The notes under the pieces are model-generated. The model saw only the letters and a program-made list of their open reading frames with translations, did not search any database and was not told where the DNA came from. Both the position numbers and the translations under genes were made by a program. Below, one piece after another: positions 9,833 to 20,511 of a DNA stretch of 64,000 bases; position 1 is the stretch's first letter, and the number at the start of each line of letters is the position of its first letter. The stretch is taken from positions 26,133 through 90,132 of the forward strand of contig JAPLJG010000109.1 of the NCBI GenBank assembly GCA_026388735.1. The letters are read 5' to 3'. The DNA is from Deltaproteobacteria bacterium. GTDB taxonomy: Bacteria > Desulfobacterota > Desulfobulbia > Desulfobulbales > Desulfurivibrionaceae.

Positions 9833-10747
9833 CTATCCGGCAGAAACCACCTTATTGCGTCCGCCGTTCTTGGCAAGGTACAGGGCTTCATCCGCCCTTC
9901 TCAGTACAGCCTCAATGCCGGTATCGTCTTGCCGAAGATTGGTCACGCCGATACTGACCGTGAAGTGGACAGTCTGCTCCTCCACATACACCTTCAGGTC
10001 GGCGATGGTCTGGCGAAACCGTTCCGCAACGATCAATGCTCCTGACAAATCGGTTTCCGGCAGGATAATGGAAAACTCCTCGCCGCCGATCCGTCCCAAC
10101 ACATCGCTTTCCCGAAGAACCTCCAGACAATTGGCCGTAAAAGCCTTGAGCACCTCGTCGCCAACCGCGTGGCCATGGGTATCGTTTATTTTCTTGAAAT
10201 GATCGATGTCCATCTGGATCACGGAAAATACGTGGGAATAGCGTTGGGAGCGCAAAAACTCCTTGGTGACGAAGGCCATAAAGTAGCGGCGGTTATAAAC
10301 ACCGGTCAGCGGATCGGTGGAAGCCAGGCGTTCAAGCTCCCGGTTCTGGCCGAGAATCCTTTGCCGGTAGGCCTCAAGCTGCTCCACCATCCAGTTAAAC
10401 GAGAGGGAAAACTCCCCTAAAAATTCCACCCGCTGGGAAAAATCACCCTTGGCGATCTGCCCGGTCTGCCAGGTAAGATGCCGAAGGGTCGCCTGTAGAT
10501 TTTTGAGATGCTGGCTGGCCGGCAGTTTGGCGATGATCGGAACGTCCATATCGCCAATGGAGAGGTGATGGGCGGCATTGGCTAAAGCGAACAAGGCCTC
10601 GGTAAGGGTGTTGACAAATTCGCCCACCTGACGGATTTCGTCCTCTTGCTGTCCTGTCAGATCGAGAATCCCAGGCTGTTCGTTATGCAGCAACGCATGG
10701 AGATGGGCACTGATCCTGTCCAGCCTTTCGATGTCTTTGTGTTCCAT
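9833..10747 (-). CDS. Diguanylate cyclase (GGDEF)
   Basis: DPLTGVYNRRYFMAF... GRIGGEEFSIILPET; start at MEHKDIERLDR. Confidence 0.9.
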   Translation of the reverse strand: MEHKDIERLDRISAHLHALLHNEQPGILDLTGQQEDEIRQVGEFVNTLTEALFALANAAHHLSIGDMDVPIIAKLPASQHLKNLQATLRHLTWQTGQIAKGDFSQRVEFLGEFSLSFNWMVEQLEAYRQRILGQNRELERLASTDPLTGVYNRRYFMAFVTKEFLRSQRYSHVFSVIQMDIDHFKKINDTHGHAVGDEVLKAFTANCLEVLRESDVLGRIGGEEFSIILPETDLSGALIVAERFRQTIADLKVYVEEQTVHFTVSIGVTNLRQDDTGIEAVLRRADEALYLAKNGGRNKVVSAG

Positions 10748-10784
10748 GCGATTACCGGATGTATTTTTTTTAGGGGGGGGAAAC

Positions 10785-11315
10785 TTACGTTTTGGCGAGC
10801 ACGACCTCGAAGCGGCAGACCCGGTCGCCGGTGGACCAGCAGTCCGTCTCCCTTGCTGTGAATTGCCTGCCAAAATGGACGGAAAACAAAGCGGCGATAA
10901 AACCCTCATCAAAGGTGCAGACCAACTCTTCACTCATGGGTAGGCCAGAGCAGTCAAGGTCTTCAGCCACGGTGAGCACGAAACGGTGCGTGAGCAGGTC
11001 GGATGTCTCAATCCGCAGAACACCAATGGAGAGATTGCGTAATGTTTCCTGAAGCTCGGCAATAAACCCGTCAAAATCTTGGGTGTCGTGGAGCAGATGT
11101 TCATAAATCGCCTTTCCCGCGCTCTGGCCGGCGTCATAAAATATCCGGTTGGCCGTGGCCACATCGGTATGGGCAATGATCGCATCGCGCAGGGCGAACT
11201 GCATCAACCGATAAACCGCCACAGGGGTCTGGGGGCCAAGATTGGGGCGTCCCCATTCGATATTGCCAAGATGTGACCAGTCAAACCGCAGGGATTTCCG
11301 ATCTTCCTTAAACAT
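10785..11315 (-). CDS. V4R-like (4-vinyl reductase) small-molecule-binding domain protein
   Basis: IFYDAGQSAGKAIYEHLL ... ETDCWSTGDRVCRFEVVLA pattern typical of V4R. Confidence 0.65.
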   Translation of the reverse strand: MFKEDRKSLRFDWSHLGNIEWGRPNLGPQTPVAVYRLMQFALRDAIIAHTDVATANRIFYDAGQSAGKAIYEHLLHDTQDFDGFIAELQETLRNLSIGVLRIETSDLLTHRFVLTVAEDLDCSGLPMSEELVCTFDEGFIAALFSVHFGRQFTARETDCWSTGDRVCRFEVVLAKT

Positions 11316-11449
11316 CTCCGTGCCTCTTTTCCCTCTCGGAATAACCTATGACGTTCCTCCGCCGCATGTGACAATGCTAGCACATCGAGCGGACAAAAGG
11401 CAAAGGCAATGGACAACGGGCAGAAAAAAGAAGGTTCTACGATGAGAGG

Positions 11450-11677
11450 CTAAAAATAGGAGGCGTTGGGGAAAAGGTCTTCGGGAATATTTCCATTGCC
11501 ATGCTGTTTGGCGTAGGCATATCTGGCGCAGTCACGGAAATCGGCAAGGCAGTACTTTTCCTGTATCTTCGCGGGAAATTGCGGAACACTTGCCATAATC
11601 GTTACAAAAAATTCACAGGTTTTAAAAAATTCACAGCCTATATTCTTTCCAAGTGTGTGTGTCAAGGTGATCTCCAA
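11450..11677 (-). CDS. Small Cys-containing conserved-type protein
   Basis: CEFF...IQEKYCLADFRDCARYAYAKQHGNGNIPEDLFPN. Confidence 0.5.
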   Translation of the reverse strand: MEITLTHTLGKNIGCEFFKTCEFFVTIMASVPQFPAKIQEKYCLADFRDCARYAYAKQHGNGNIPEDLFPNASYF

Positions 11678-11775
11678 CGCTGGTCTGGGGGCTTTTCATT
11701 AGTATAGCCCAGAAACTGATCACTGCACAATACGGAAAAACTACGTAAAACATGAGCTATTCCCCCGGAGCTTCT

Positions 11776-12915
11776 TCACCGAAGATCTTCCAGACTTGCA
11801 AGCCGCACCCCGCCCAGGCCACCACCCTTGCTAGCAAGAACGCACTGATCGTATATCTGGAGGTCATTGCTCTTAATAAGCTGAGTCAGATCGGCAACGT
11901 AATCGCTTCCCCGGTTGGAATACTGGTACAAACCCTTGGCCAGAGCAAGGGAATCCATAGTTTCTCCCCTGATCTCCCGCAGATCCTTGTACGCAGGAAC
12001 CCGATTGATCATCAAGACATATGCGCGAACCGAATCAAGCAAGGAGGCATAGGCCGCTCCAGAGTAGGCTTTGCCATCCTCCCGCCCGTCAGAGGCACGC
12101 CCCGCCTTGTTCCAAGTCAAAACGCCAAAAAGGTTGTTTCTCTCCAGGGAAAAACGGGAACCGCCCCATGATGATTCCAGCGCACCCTGAGCCATGATCA
12201 AGCTTACCGGTACCGGACTGATGCGGCGACGCAGGTCCGCTACCTCATAGGCACGGTATTTGCGGCAAAGATTCTGCAAGAAAAAAATCTCATTTGGGGT
12301 CAGGGCAACGAGTCGCCCATAATCTTCCGCGCTCAGGCCAAACTCCAGACGCTTTGGGGGTTGCGCAAATTTCGTCAAAATCTTTTCAAAGGCGGCCCGT
12401 TCTTCACCCACCTCGGACAGGGCTATCATTGCCGCAGGAAGGAGAACGTGAAGAAAAGCCTTTTTCTGGGTGGCAGCGTCAAGGGACGACATATCCCCAG
12501 GGAACTTACTGACCAAAAAAGCAGGAACCTCTGAAAATGACTCCACTTCCCATAAATTATTGGCCTTGAGCTGCCTCAGCAGATCCTCGGCGGAATGGAC
12601 TTCAATGGTGGGAATGGCCTGAAAGCGTTGGGGAAAACGGATAAATACAGAGGAAGGCTGGAGCAATAGGGAAACAAGAAAGAAAAGCATGACCAAGGAC
12701 AATCCGGAAACCAACCGCACCATCCCGGAATCGACCGTTTTTTTGCCGAAATACATCGGGGTTTCATTTTGTTTTACTGCCACAACTTTGTCCTGCTCTA
12801 GGGTTACGTCCGGGGGACGGTGTGATGCAAGGCAGTCCATATAATATGTCCTCCACCTGTGCAACTGCATGACAAGAGAGCAAACGCCCATCCTTGACCG
12901 CTGCCGTAGTATCAC
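11776..12915 (-). CDS. Glucosaminidase-domain (Bax-like) protein
   Basis: LIMAQGALESSWGGSRFSLERNNLFGVLTWNK, N-terminal TM; exact start uncertain. Confidence 0.78.
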   Translation of the reverse strand: MILRQRSRMGVCSLVMQLHRWRTYYMDCLASHRPPDVTLEQDKVVAVKQNETPMYFGKKTVDSGMVRLVSGLSLVMLFFLVSLLLQPSSVFIRFPQRFQAIPTIEVHSAEDLLRQLKANNLWEVESFSEVPAFLVSKFPGDMSSLDAATQKKAFLHVLLPAAMIALSEVGEERAAFEKILTKFAQPPKRLEFGLSAEDYGRLVALTPNEIFFLQNLCRKYRAYEVADLRRRISPVPVSLIMAQGALESSWGGSRFSLERNNLFGVLTWNKAGRASDGREDGKAYSGAAYASLLDSVRAYVLMINRVPAYKDLREIRGETMDSLALAKGLYQYSNRGSDYVADLTQLIKSNDLQIYDQCVLASKGGGLGGVRLASLEDLR

Positions 12916-13296
12916 CTCTTCTAAAGTCTAAAGAGGTGGGCGAAGATACCCGATGCATCTTGAAAAGGCAAGCAAAACATCCTGATGGAAGCTCCCTAAA
13001 CCCCCACAGTACACTTTATGATGTATAGAAAAAAAAGAAAAACACAACAGATAGTTTTAATGAAGTATTTAAAATAATACCTAAACACCGGGGATTAGCC
13101 AACAATATCCAACGGTTTCCTCCATCGATTTTTTTTATTTTTTTGTCACAGACAAATTGAGCATTTCAAAATACGAAACACCATCCGGGAAAAACGAGGA
13201 CGAAAAAATACGACAAGGAAAGGGTCTGCATTGAGAAATAAAATGGGGATTGCGGGGAGTAACGGCAGGGCATCGTGTCCTACCGTTATTTTGGAC

Positions 13297-15360
13297 TTAT
13301 TCTTCCTCGATCTCAGGAGCCTCGTCTTCCACAAGCCCCGGAACTTCAACCGGTTTCTTACCAGCCTGCGGCGCAGCCTCACCCTCTTTGGCCGGAAAAA
13401 GGGTCGGTTGCACTTCCGGCAGTCCGGCGGGCTCTTTTTCGGAAGGCAACTCGGCAATCCGCCGCACCGGGCGATCGGAAACCCGTTTGCCAAGCGCGGA
13501 AGCCCCTTTGATCAGAACCTCGCTGAAGCTGCAATCCACATAATTGTGGCGGGCCCGCTTGGACGGGGCGAGATGCACCCGCACTCTGCCCCCGTCTCCG
13601 GTGCTCAGGAAAAGGATGCCGGAATTCTTATGCTCCGGGAAGAGGTGGTATTCCTTTTCTAAGATAAATTTCGGGCTCTGGAACCGTTTGACATAGCAAA
13701 AATTCTGGCTACCCTCGCGGTAGAGGATGTTGAACACCCGTTTTTCCTCGACCTTGCCGAACCAGAGCACGTCATGACCGACAAAAAGTTTGTCGGTCAC
13801 GTTGATGACCTTGTACATACCGTTTTGATAGATGAGCAGCAGCTTGTCGTATTCGGAACAGGGGAAACAGTCCTCAGACTTGGCCTTGACCTGATGGCCG
13901 ACAAAACCAGTTTCCCGATCATAGGCCATGGTCAGGTTGGAGAGCGCGACCTTGCGCACCTCCACCTCGCCGAAGGTGGCGATCTCAGTGCGGCGCGGGT
14001 AAAGATGGCCATAGCGATTCAGGAGATCATCCAGGTAATTGATGGTGTATACAACCATATCCAGCAGATGCTTCTCCACCGCCTTGATATTGTCCCGGAC
14101 CTCCTTGATATCCTTTTTCTTTTTGTCCAGATCATAACGGGAGATGCGCTTGATTCGGATCTCTAGCAACCGCTCGATGTCGTCATTGGTCACATCGCGG
14201 ACCAGCTTATCCCGGTAAGGCAGCAGGGCCTCAGCAATGGTATCGACCACCGCCTTGTAGCTTTTGCACTCCTCAATCTGCTTGTAGAGCCGTTCCTCGA
14301 TAAAGATCTGCTCCAACAGGTGGGCGTGGAGCTTTTCCTTGAGCCGGCCATGCTCGATGGTCAGCTCTTTTTCTAGGTCCCGGATCAGCTTCTCGGTATT
14401 CTGGCGCAGCACCTCGCTCACCGTGAGCACCGCCGGATTGTTGTCCAGGATCACCGTCAGGTTCGGGCTGATCGGCATCTCGCAGTCGGTAAAGGCGTAC
14501 AGGGCCTTGATGGTGTCTGCCGCGTAGATGCCGCGCACCAGCTTGATCTCGATCTCCACCTCTTCTGCGGTGTAGTCGTTGATGCTTAAAATCTTGAGCT
14601 TGTTGCCCCGCGCCGCCTTTTCCACGCTCTCGATCAAGGACTGGGTGGTGGTGCCGTAGGGAATATCCTTGATGGTGATGGTTTTTTCGTTCTTCTCCTC
14701 GATCCGGGCCCGGCAGCGCAACCGGCCGTTGCCGTCTTCATAACCGGAAACATCGATGGCTCCGCCGAGGAGAAAATCGGGATACAGAACAAAGGGCTCG
14801 TCCCGGAGGATATTCTTCTGCGCCTCCAGCAGCTCGCAAAAGTTGTGGGGCATGATCTTGGTGGCCATGCCAACGGCGATACCCTCGGCCCCCTGCATCA
14901 GCAAGAGGGGAATCTTGGCAGGTAGGGCAACGGGTTCCTGCATCCGACCGTCGTAGGACTCGGCAAACTCGGTGAGATCCTTGTTGAACATGGTCTCCCT
15001 GGCCAGGGGGGAGAGACGGCACTCGATGTACCGGGCCGCAGAGGCCTGATCGCCGGTGAAGATGTTGCCGAAGTTGCCCTGACGGTCGATGAGATAGCCC
15101 TTGTTGGCCAGATTGACCAAAGCGGAAAAGATCGAGGCGTCGCCGTGGGGGTGGAGCTTCATGCAGTCGCCCACCACGTTGGCCACCTTGTGGAAGCGGC
15201 CGTCGTCCATGTTGAACAGGGTCTGGAGAATGCGGCGCTGCACGGGTTTCAAGCCGTCGGCCACATCGGGAATGGCCCGCTCCCGGATGACGTAGGAGGT
15301 GTAGTCCAGAAAGTTGGTGTCAAAGAGCTTGTGCAGCTCGCCGTAATGGGAGGTATCCAT
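13297..15360 (-). CDS. parC: DNA topoisomerase IV subunit A-like
   Basis: TSYVIRERAIPDVADGLKPVQRRIL, HPHGDASIFSALVNLA, ARYIECRLSPLA. Confidence 0.9.
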   Translation of the reverse strand: MDTSHYGELHKLFDTNFLDYTSYVIRERAIPDVADGLKPVQRRILQTLFNMDDGRFHKVANVVGDCMKLHPHGDASIFSALVNLANKGYLIDRQGNFGNIFTGDQASAARYIECRLSPLARETMFNKDLTEFAESYDGRMQEPVALPAKIPLLLMQGAEGIAVGMATKIMPHNFCELLEAQKNILRDEPFVLYPDFLLGGAIDVSGYEDGNGRLRCRARIEEKNEKTITIKDIPYGTTTQSLIESVEKAARGNKLKILSINDYTAEEVEIEIKLVRGIYAADTIKALYAFTDCEMPISPNLTVILDNNPAVLTVSEVLRQNTEKLIRDLEKELTIEHGRLKEKLHAHLLEQIFIEERLYKQIEECKSYKAVVDTIAEALLPYRDKLVRDVTNDDIERLLEIRIKRISRYDLDKKKKDIKEVRDNIKAVEKHLLDMVVYTINYLDDLLNRYGHLYPRRTEIATFGEVEVRKVALSNLTMAYDRETGFVGHQVKAKSEDCFPCSEYDKLLLIYQNGMYKVINVTDKLFVGHDVLWFGKVEEKRVFNILYREGSQNFCYVKRFQSPKFILEKEYHLFPEHKNSGILFLSTGDGGRVRVHLAPSKRARHNYVDCSFSEVLIKGASALGKRVSDRPVRRIAELPSEKEPAGLPEVQPTLFPAKEGEAAPQAGKKPVEVPGLVEDEAPEIEEE

Positions 15361-15362
15361 GA

Positions 15363-17201
15363 TTACACGACCACCAGATGATCCATGATATATTCTTTCC
15401 GCTCAGGCGTGTTCTTGCCCATGTAAAAGGAGAGCAGCTTGGGCACCTCGCTTAGAGTATCAATATTCACCTGCTGCAACCGCATGTCCTCGCCGATGAA
15501 CTGTTTGAACTCCTTGGGAGAGATCTCGCCAAGCCCCTTGAAGCGGGTGATCTCCACCGCCTTCTTGCCCTTGCCGCCCAACTTCTTTTCCGCAGCCTGC
15601 CGCTCCTTTTCCGAATAGCAGTAGATGGTCTCCTCCTTGGTCCGCACCCGGAAGATAGGGGTCTCCAGGATGTAGACATGGCCGCGCCTGACCAAGGCCT
15701 CAAAGAAGTGCAGGAAATAGGTAAGCAACAGATTGCGGATGTGCAATCCGTCCACATCGGCGTCCGTTGCAAGGATCACCTTGTCGTAGCGCAATGCGTC
15801 CACCGAATCCTCGATATCGAGGGTCCGCATCATGTTGTACATCTCGTCGTTCTTATAGAGCAAGGTCAGGGGCTGGCCGTAGACATTCATCGGCTTACCC
15901 TTGAGGGAAAAAACCGCCTGGGTCATGGGGTCGCGGGAGCTGACAATGGAACCGGAGGCGGACTGGCCCTCGGTGAGGAAAAGCATGTTCTGGCGGTCCG
16001 GCCCTGAAGGCTTTTCCGCGCTGGGATGGTACTTGCAGTCCTTGAGCTGGGGAATCTTTAAGGCGACCTTCTTGGCCTTGGCCTTGGCCTCCTTGCGCAC
16101 GTGCTGGAGTTCCTTGCGGATCTTGGCGCTCTGCTGGATCTTGTCGATGATGATCTCGGCCAACTCGGTATTCTTGTAGAAGAAATCGCAGACAAAGTCC
16201 TTGACCTTGTTGACGATATCTCCCCGAACATCGGTGTTTCCCAGCTTGTTCTTGGTCTGGGACTCGAAAATCGGGTCCTTCACCTTGACGGCGATGGCGC
16301 CCACCACCCCTTCCCGCACATCCTCGCCGGAAAACTTCTTGCCGGAAAAATCGTTGATCCCCTTGAGTATTCCCTCGCGGAAGGCGGAAAGATGGGTGCC
16401 GCCCTCATTGGTATAGGTGCCGTTGACAAAGGAAAAATAGGTCTCGCCGTAGCCCTCGGTGTGGGAAAAGGCGAATTCCAGGGTGGCGTCCTTGGCGTGA
16501 ATCGGCGCGTAGAGCTGGGTGTCGGCGATCTCCTTGTCCAGCAGGTCAAGCAAGCCGTTGACCGAATGAAAGCACTCGCCTTCATAATAGATCTTGAGCC
16601 CGGCGTTGAGGTAGGCATAGCGCCAGAACCGCTTGCGCACGAACTCCCGCATGTAGTAATAGCCTTCAAAGGCATCTGGGTCCGGATGAAAGGAGACCAG
16701 GGTGCCGTTCTTTTCCGTAGTGTCGCCCTGCTCTTCTCCGACCAACTCGCCGTTGACAAAGGTGGCCCGGCCAAACTTGCCGTCGCGGAATGATGTTACC
16801 TCAAACCGGTCGGACAGAGCGTTGACCGCCTTGGTGCCCACCCCGTTCAAGCCCACGGAAAACTGGAAGACCTCGGTGTTGTACTTGGCCCCGGTGTTGA
16901 TCACGCTCACGCACTCAACCAGCTTGCCCAGGGGGATGCCGCGCCCGAAATCCCGCACCTTGGCCACGCCGTCCGCCCCGATATCCACGTTGACCCGCTT
17001 GCCCACCCCCATGATGAACTCGTCCACCGCGTTATCCACCACCTCTTTGAGGAGGATGTAGATGCCGTCGTCCGGATGGCTGCCGTTGCCGAGCCGACCG
17101 ATGTACATGCCGGGTCGCAGACGGATATGCTCCAGGGAACTGAGGGTCTTGATCTTGCTTTCGTCGTAGACGGCTGCGGAATCGGAACTGGGTGCGCTCA
17201 T
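15363..17201 (-). CDS. parE: DNA topoisomerase IV subunit B-like
   Basis: VDNAVDEF, GRGIPLGK, TEGQSASGSIVSSRDP, TDADVDGLHIRNLLLTYF. Confidence 0.9.
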   Translation of the reverse strand: MSAPSSDSAAVYDESKIKTLSSLEHIRLRPGMYIGRLGNGSHPDDGIYILLKEVVDNAVDEFIMGVGKRVNVDIGADGVAKVRDFGRGIPLGKLVECVSVINTGAKYNTEVFQFSVGLNGVGTKAVNALSDRFEVTSFRDGKFGRATFVNGELVGEEQGDTTEKNGTLVSFHPDPDAFEGYYYMREFVRKRFWRYAYLNAGLKIYYEGECFHSVNGLLDLLDKEIADTQLYAPIHAKDATLEFAFSHTEGYGETYFSFVNGTYTNEGGTHLSAFREGILKGINDFSGKKFSGEDVREGVVGAIAVKVKDPIFESQTKNKLGNTDVRGDIVNKVKDFVCDFFYKNTELAEIIIDKIQQSAKIRKELQHVRKEAKAKAKKVALKIPQLKDCKYHPSAEKPSGPDRQNMLFLTEGQSASGSIVSSRDPMTQAVFSLKGKPMNVYGQPLTLLYKNDEMYNMMRTLDIEDSVDALRYDKVILATDADVDGLHIRNLLLTYFLHFFEALVRRGHVYILETPIFRVRTKEETIYCYSEKERQAAEKKLGGKGKKAVEITRFKGLGEISPKEFKQFIGEDMRLQQVNIDTLSEVPKLLSFYMGKNTPERKEYIMDHLVVV

Positions 17202-17424
17202 CGGATAATTGGCTGCAAGGTTATGATTTAATGGTCAGGTTAAACAGGGGGAAAATTGATTTCCATTTGTATATCGCTCTTTGACTTCTGCCGCAATGAT
17301 ATTTTGCTAGAAGCCCGGCCCAGCATGGAACAAAAGGATAATGTGTTGAAAAGACGGGTATTGTCAGGTATTGAAATAGGTTACAGAAAATGGGCACAAA
17401 ATACTGAGCACAGGGAGCACAACC

Positions 17425-19197
17425 ATGAGCACCACCTTAAACGAACAGCTCGGCACCACCGAGATGCTTTGGCAACTGGCCGATCTGTACCTGGGCCTTG
17501 ATGATTCCAAGATCGAAACCGACATCGCTTGGTGCGAGCAGGAGGCTCAAGCCATCAAGGAGCAATTCGCAGGCAAGGTCGCAAGCCTTGCCGCGAGCGA
17601 GCTTCTCGCCCTGGTCTCGCGCCTGGAAAAGCTCGAAACCCTGATGGGCAGGATTGCCACCTTCGCCTTTCTCAACTTCACCACCCAGATCCAGAATGCC
17701 CCGGCAGGCGCTTTCCTGCAAAAAATCAAAGAGGCGGGCAGCCGAATCGGCCGAGAGACCGTATTCTTTGAGCTGGAATGGAGCAAGTTGGAAGACGGCG
17801 CAGCCAACACCCTGCTGGCCCATGAGACCCTGGCCCATTACCGCCATTACCTTGAGAGCATGCGACGCTATGCCAGGCATCTGCTCTCCATGGCCGAGGA
17901 AACCCTGCTCATCGAAAAAGCGCCGGTGGGCCGTTCCAGTTGGACCAACCTCTTTGAAAAGGTCATGGGCCATCTCAAGTTCGGGGAAAAACAGCGCAGC
18001 GAAGAGGAGGTCTTGACTGATCTCTACAGCCCGGAGCGAGCCGTCCGAGCCCAGGCGGCAGATGACCTCACCGCAGGACTTACCAGCCAGCTCCACATCC
18101 TGACCCATATCTTCAACACCCTGCTGGCGGAGAAGATGATCGACGACCGGCTCCGCAAATACGAATCCTGGGTCAGCTCCATGAACCTGTACAACGAACT
18201 GGAAGACCGGACCGTTGCGGTGCTGGTTGAGGCGGTCACCAGCCGCTACGACATGGTCCAGCGCTATTACCGCCTGAAAAAAGATATCCTCGGTTTAGAT
18301 ACTCTGTGCGACTATGACCGCTACGCTCCCCTGCCCCATCTGCCCACGACCTTGGTACCTTGGGATACCTGCAAAGACATGGTGCTCTCCGCATTCCACG
18401 ATTTTGCCCCAGAAATGGAGGAAATCGCCGGACAATTCTTTGATAAACGCTGGATTCACGCCCCGATCCTTGACGGCAAACGGGGCGGGGCCTTTGCCCA
18501 CCCCTGCGTACCCGAGGTGCATCCGTATGTGATGGTGAACTACACCGGCAGCCTGCGCGACATCTCCACCGTGGCCCATGAGCTGGGGCATGGGGTGCAC
18601 CAGTATCTGGCCGCCAAGAATGGCTATTACAACTCTTCCACCACCCTAGTCCTGGCCGAGACCGCCTCGGTGTTTGCCGAGTTGCTCCTGTTCAAATCCC
18701 AGGTCAAGCTTCTGACCGATCCGGCGGAACGTCGGGCCTTTATCTGCCAGAAGCTGGAGTCCATCTTTGCCACAGTCTTCCGCCAGGTCTCCATGAACCG
18801 CTTCGAGCATGCGGTGCACAACGCCAGACGAGAGAGCGGCGAACTCTCCCCGGAGCAACTGGCCAGCCACTGGCTCACCACCCAGCGGGCCATGTTCGCC
18901 GACTCCGTTGACCTGCGGGATGACTACGGAATCTGGTGGTCGTACATCCCCCATTTTTTAAGCACCCCGGGCTATGTGTATTCCTATGCCTTTGGCGAGT
19001 TGCTGGTTCTGGCTCTCTACAACCTTTACCAAGAAGACGGGGCCGCCTTTGTGCCGAAATACCTCGAGCTATTACGCGCTGGCGGCAGCAAGACCCCGGC
19101 CGAGTTGCTCAAACCCTTTGGCGTCAATCTGGATGACCCGGCCTTCTGGCTTGGCGGGCTCACCACCATTGACGGCATGTTACAGATGGTGGAATGA
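17425..19197 (+). CDS. pepF: M3 family oligoendopeptidase F-like
   Basis: VAHELGHGVHQYLA HExxH zinc site plus MNRFEHAVH. Confidence 0.9.
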   Translation: MSTTLNEQLGTTEMLWQLADLYLGLDDSKIETDIAWCEQEAQAIKEQFAGKVASLAASELLALVSRLEKLETLMGRIATFAFLNFTTQIQNAPAGAFLQKIKEAGSRIGRETVFFELEWSKLEDGAANTLLAHETLAHYRHYLESMRRYARHLLSMAEETLLIEKAPVGRSSWTNLFEKVMGHLKFGEKQRSEEEVLTDLYSPERAVRAQAADDLTAGLTSQLHILTHIFNTLLAEKMIDDRLRKYESWVSSMNLYNELEDRTVAVLVEAVTSRYDMVQRYYRLKKDILGLDTLCDYDRYAPLPHLPTTLVPWDTCKDMVLSAFHDFAPEMEEIAGQFFDKRWIHAPILDGKRGGAFAHPCVPEVHPYVMVNYTGSLRDISTVAHELGHGVHQYLAAKNGYYNSSTTLVLAETASVFAELLLFKSQVKLLTDPAERRAFICQKLESIFATVFRQVSMNRFEHAVHNARRESGELSPEQLASHWLTTQRAMFADSVDLRDDYGIWWSYIPHFLSTPGYVYSYAFGELLVLALYNLYQEDGAAFVPKYLELLRAGGSKTPAELLKPFGVNLDDPAFWLGGLTTIDGMLQMVE

Positions 19198-19353
19198 TGA
19201 GGTTTCAGAAATCAGCCGGCGGCTCCGGTATGGTATCCGATCACGCGGGGAGCCACAAAACAGGGAAAGCCAATGACCAAACGGTCACAGGGTGCCGCAG
19301 GTTGCGGCAAGCGGGACGGCGATGCGTACATTTGGTACATGAGCTGGACCGAA

Positions 19354-19378
19354 AGCGGCTTGAGGCGGATAAGCCGCT
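19354..19378. repeat. Perfect 8-bp inverted repeat AGCGGCTT-gaggcggat? arm AAGCCGCT upstream of GTTGGGC (19389-19395)
   Basis: Read directly from sequence. Confidence 0.5.
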
Positions 19379-19419
19379 CAACCGCATCGTTGGGCTCTAT
19401 ATCACCAAGGGAAGAAAGC

Positions 19420-20511
19420 ATGTTACTCATTCAACCCCCTTTTAAAAGAGATGAACTCGAGAAAATTGAGGAGATCAATAAAGAAGCAGACTTTATAATT
19501 TCGCCATACGACAAGAACATACTGAATCCTTACAGCATAGAGAGCTATCTTTTTCAAAAACATTTCCACAGCCACCAAATCAATGCCGTATTTGACAGTA
19601 ATATTATCATAGATCTTACAGGCTATGCCGAGGATATGGAAAAAGTTTCAACCACGACAATTAGCTCAGTTGCACTCTTAGCTTTTCTTCAAATTGCATT
19701 AGTAGAAATAGACCCAGGTATAGCCATTTCAGAGCACTGCACAACGTGTAAAAAACCATCTCCAAGTGAGAAATTATTTTTATTTCGAAATATTGACAAC
19801 TTTCCAACACAAGAGCTACTAGACTTGGTCCTCGGGAAAATTAAACATATTGATAGTTCCAATACTTTATACAGAGGGCCTATCAAAAAGATAATTCGAC
19901 CTGAAAGGCCAGAAGAATTACACAGATGGAAAGTTCAGTATATATATGCTTTAAAATTGTACATACTTGCAAACTCAGGCCTTAATAAATTTGATAAAGT
20001 TTATTCTTTTATCTACTGGATGTGGGAAAAATATCTTTCTGGTGCAGTCGCGTTCTCTTTTATGGCTGTATTTTTCTCAGAGAGATATAGCAATATGCTA
20101 AAAGGAGTTTTTTCTCCTAATTCCACAAATTCAATGCTTGGAGTTAAAAACGCGGCATGGGATATGACTACAACACATTATTGGTCTAGCTGTGTGGCAA
20201 AAAGAAAAGATAATGATCCTTTTTATATTTTCTGCACTGCTGACAAAGCATTAAAAGAAGTGGCTCGGCATATATTAGAGCATACAAACGTCCAACCAAA
20301 CAAAGAAAATTTGTTTCATAGCTTGTTCCACCATTATTTAAGCAAATCAGAAATTAAAGAACTTATTTCTTTAAAAGAAGATCTTGATGAGAGAGAATTT
20401 GACCCAATACGAAATGTTGAAAAACACAAAAAACACCCTGATTTTTTTGACAATTACCTGAAGGAATTAGAAAAAGAAGCAGAAATAATAATGATGGCAA
20501 AGCCCAACTAA
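19420..20511 (+). CDS. AT-rich orphan protein, divergent PIN-like nuclease candidate
   Basis: ORF 19273..20511; sequence turns AT-rich from about 19420 (MLLIQPPFKRDE); NAVFDSNIIIDL near N-terminus and FYIFCTADKALKEVA near C-terminus resemble PIN acidic motifs. Confidence 0.6.
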   Translation: MLLIQPPFKRDELEKIEEINKEADFIISPYDKNILNPYSIESYLFQKHFHSHQINAVFDSNIIIDLTGYAEDMEKVSTTTISSVALLAFLQIALVEIDPGIAISEHCTTCKKPSPSEKLFLFRNIDNFPTQELLDLVLGKIKHIDSSNTLYRGPIKKIIRPERPEELHRWKVQYIYALKLYILANSGLNKFDKVYSFIYWMWEKYLSGAVAFSFMAVFFSERYSNMLKGVFSPNSTNSMLGVKNAAWDMTTTHYWSSCVAKRKDNDPFYIFCTADKALKEVARHILEHTNVQPNKENLFHSLFHHYLSKSEIKELISLKEDLDEREFDPIRNVEKHKKHPDFFDNYLKELEKEAEIIMMAKPN

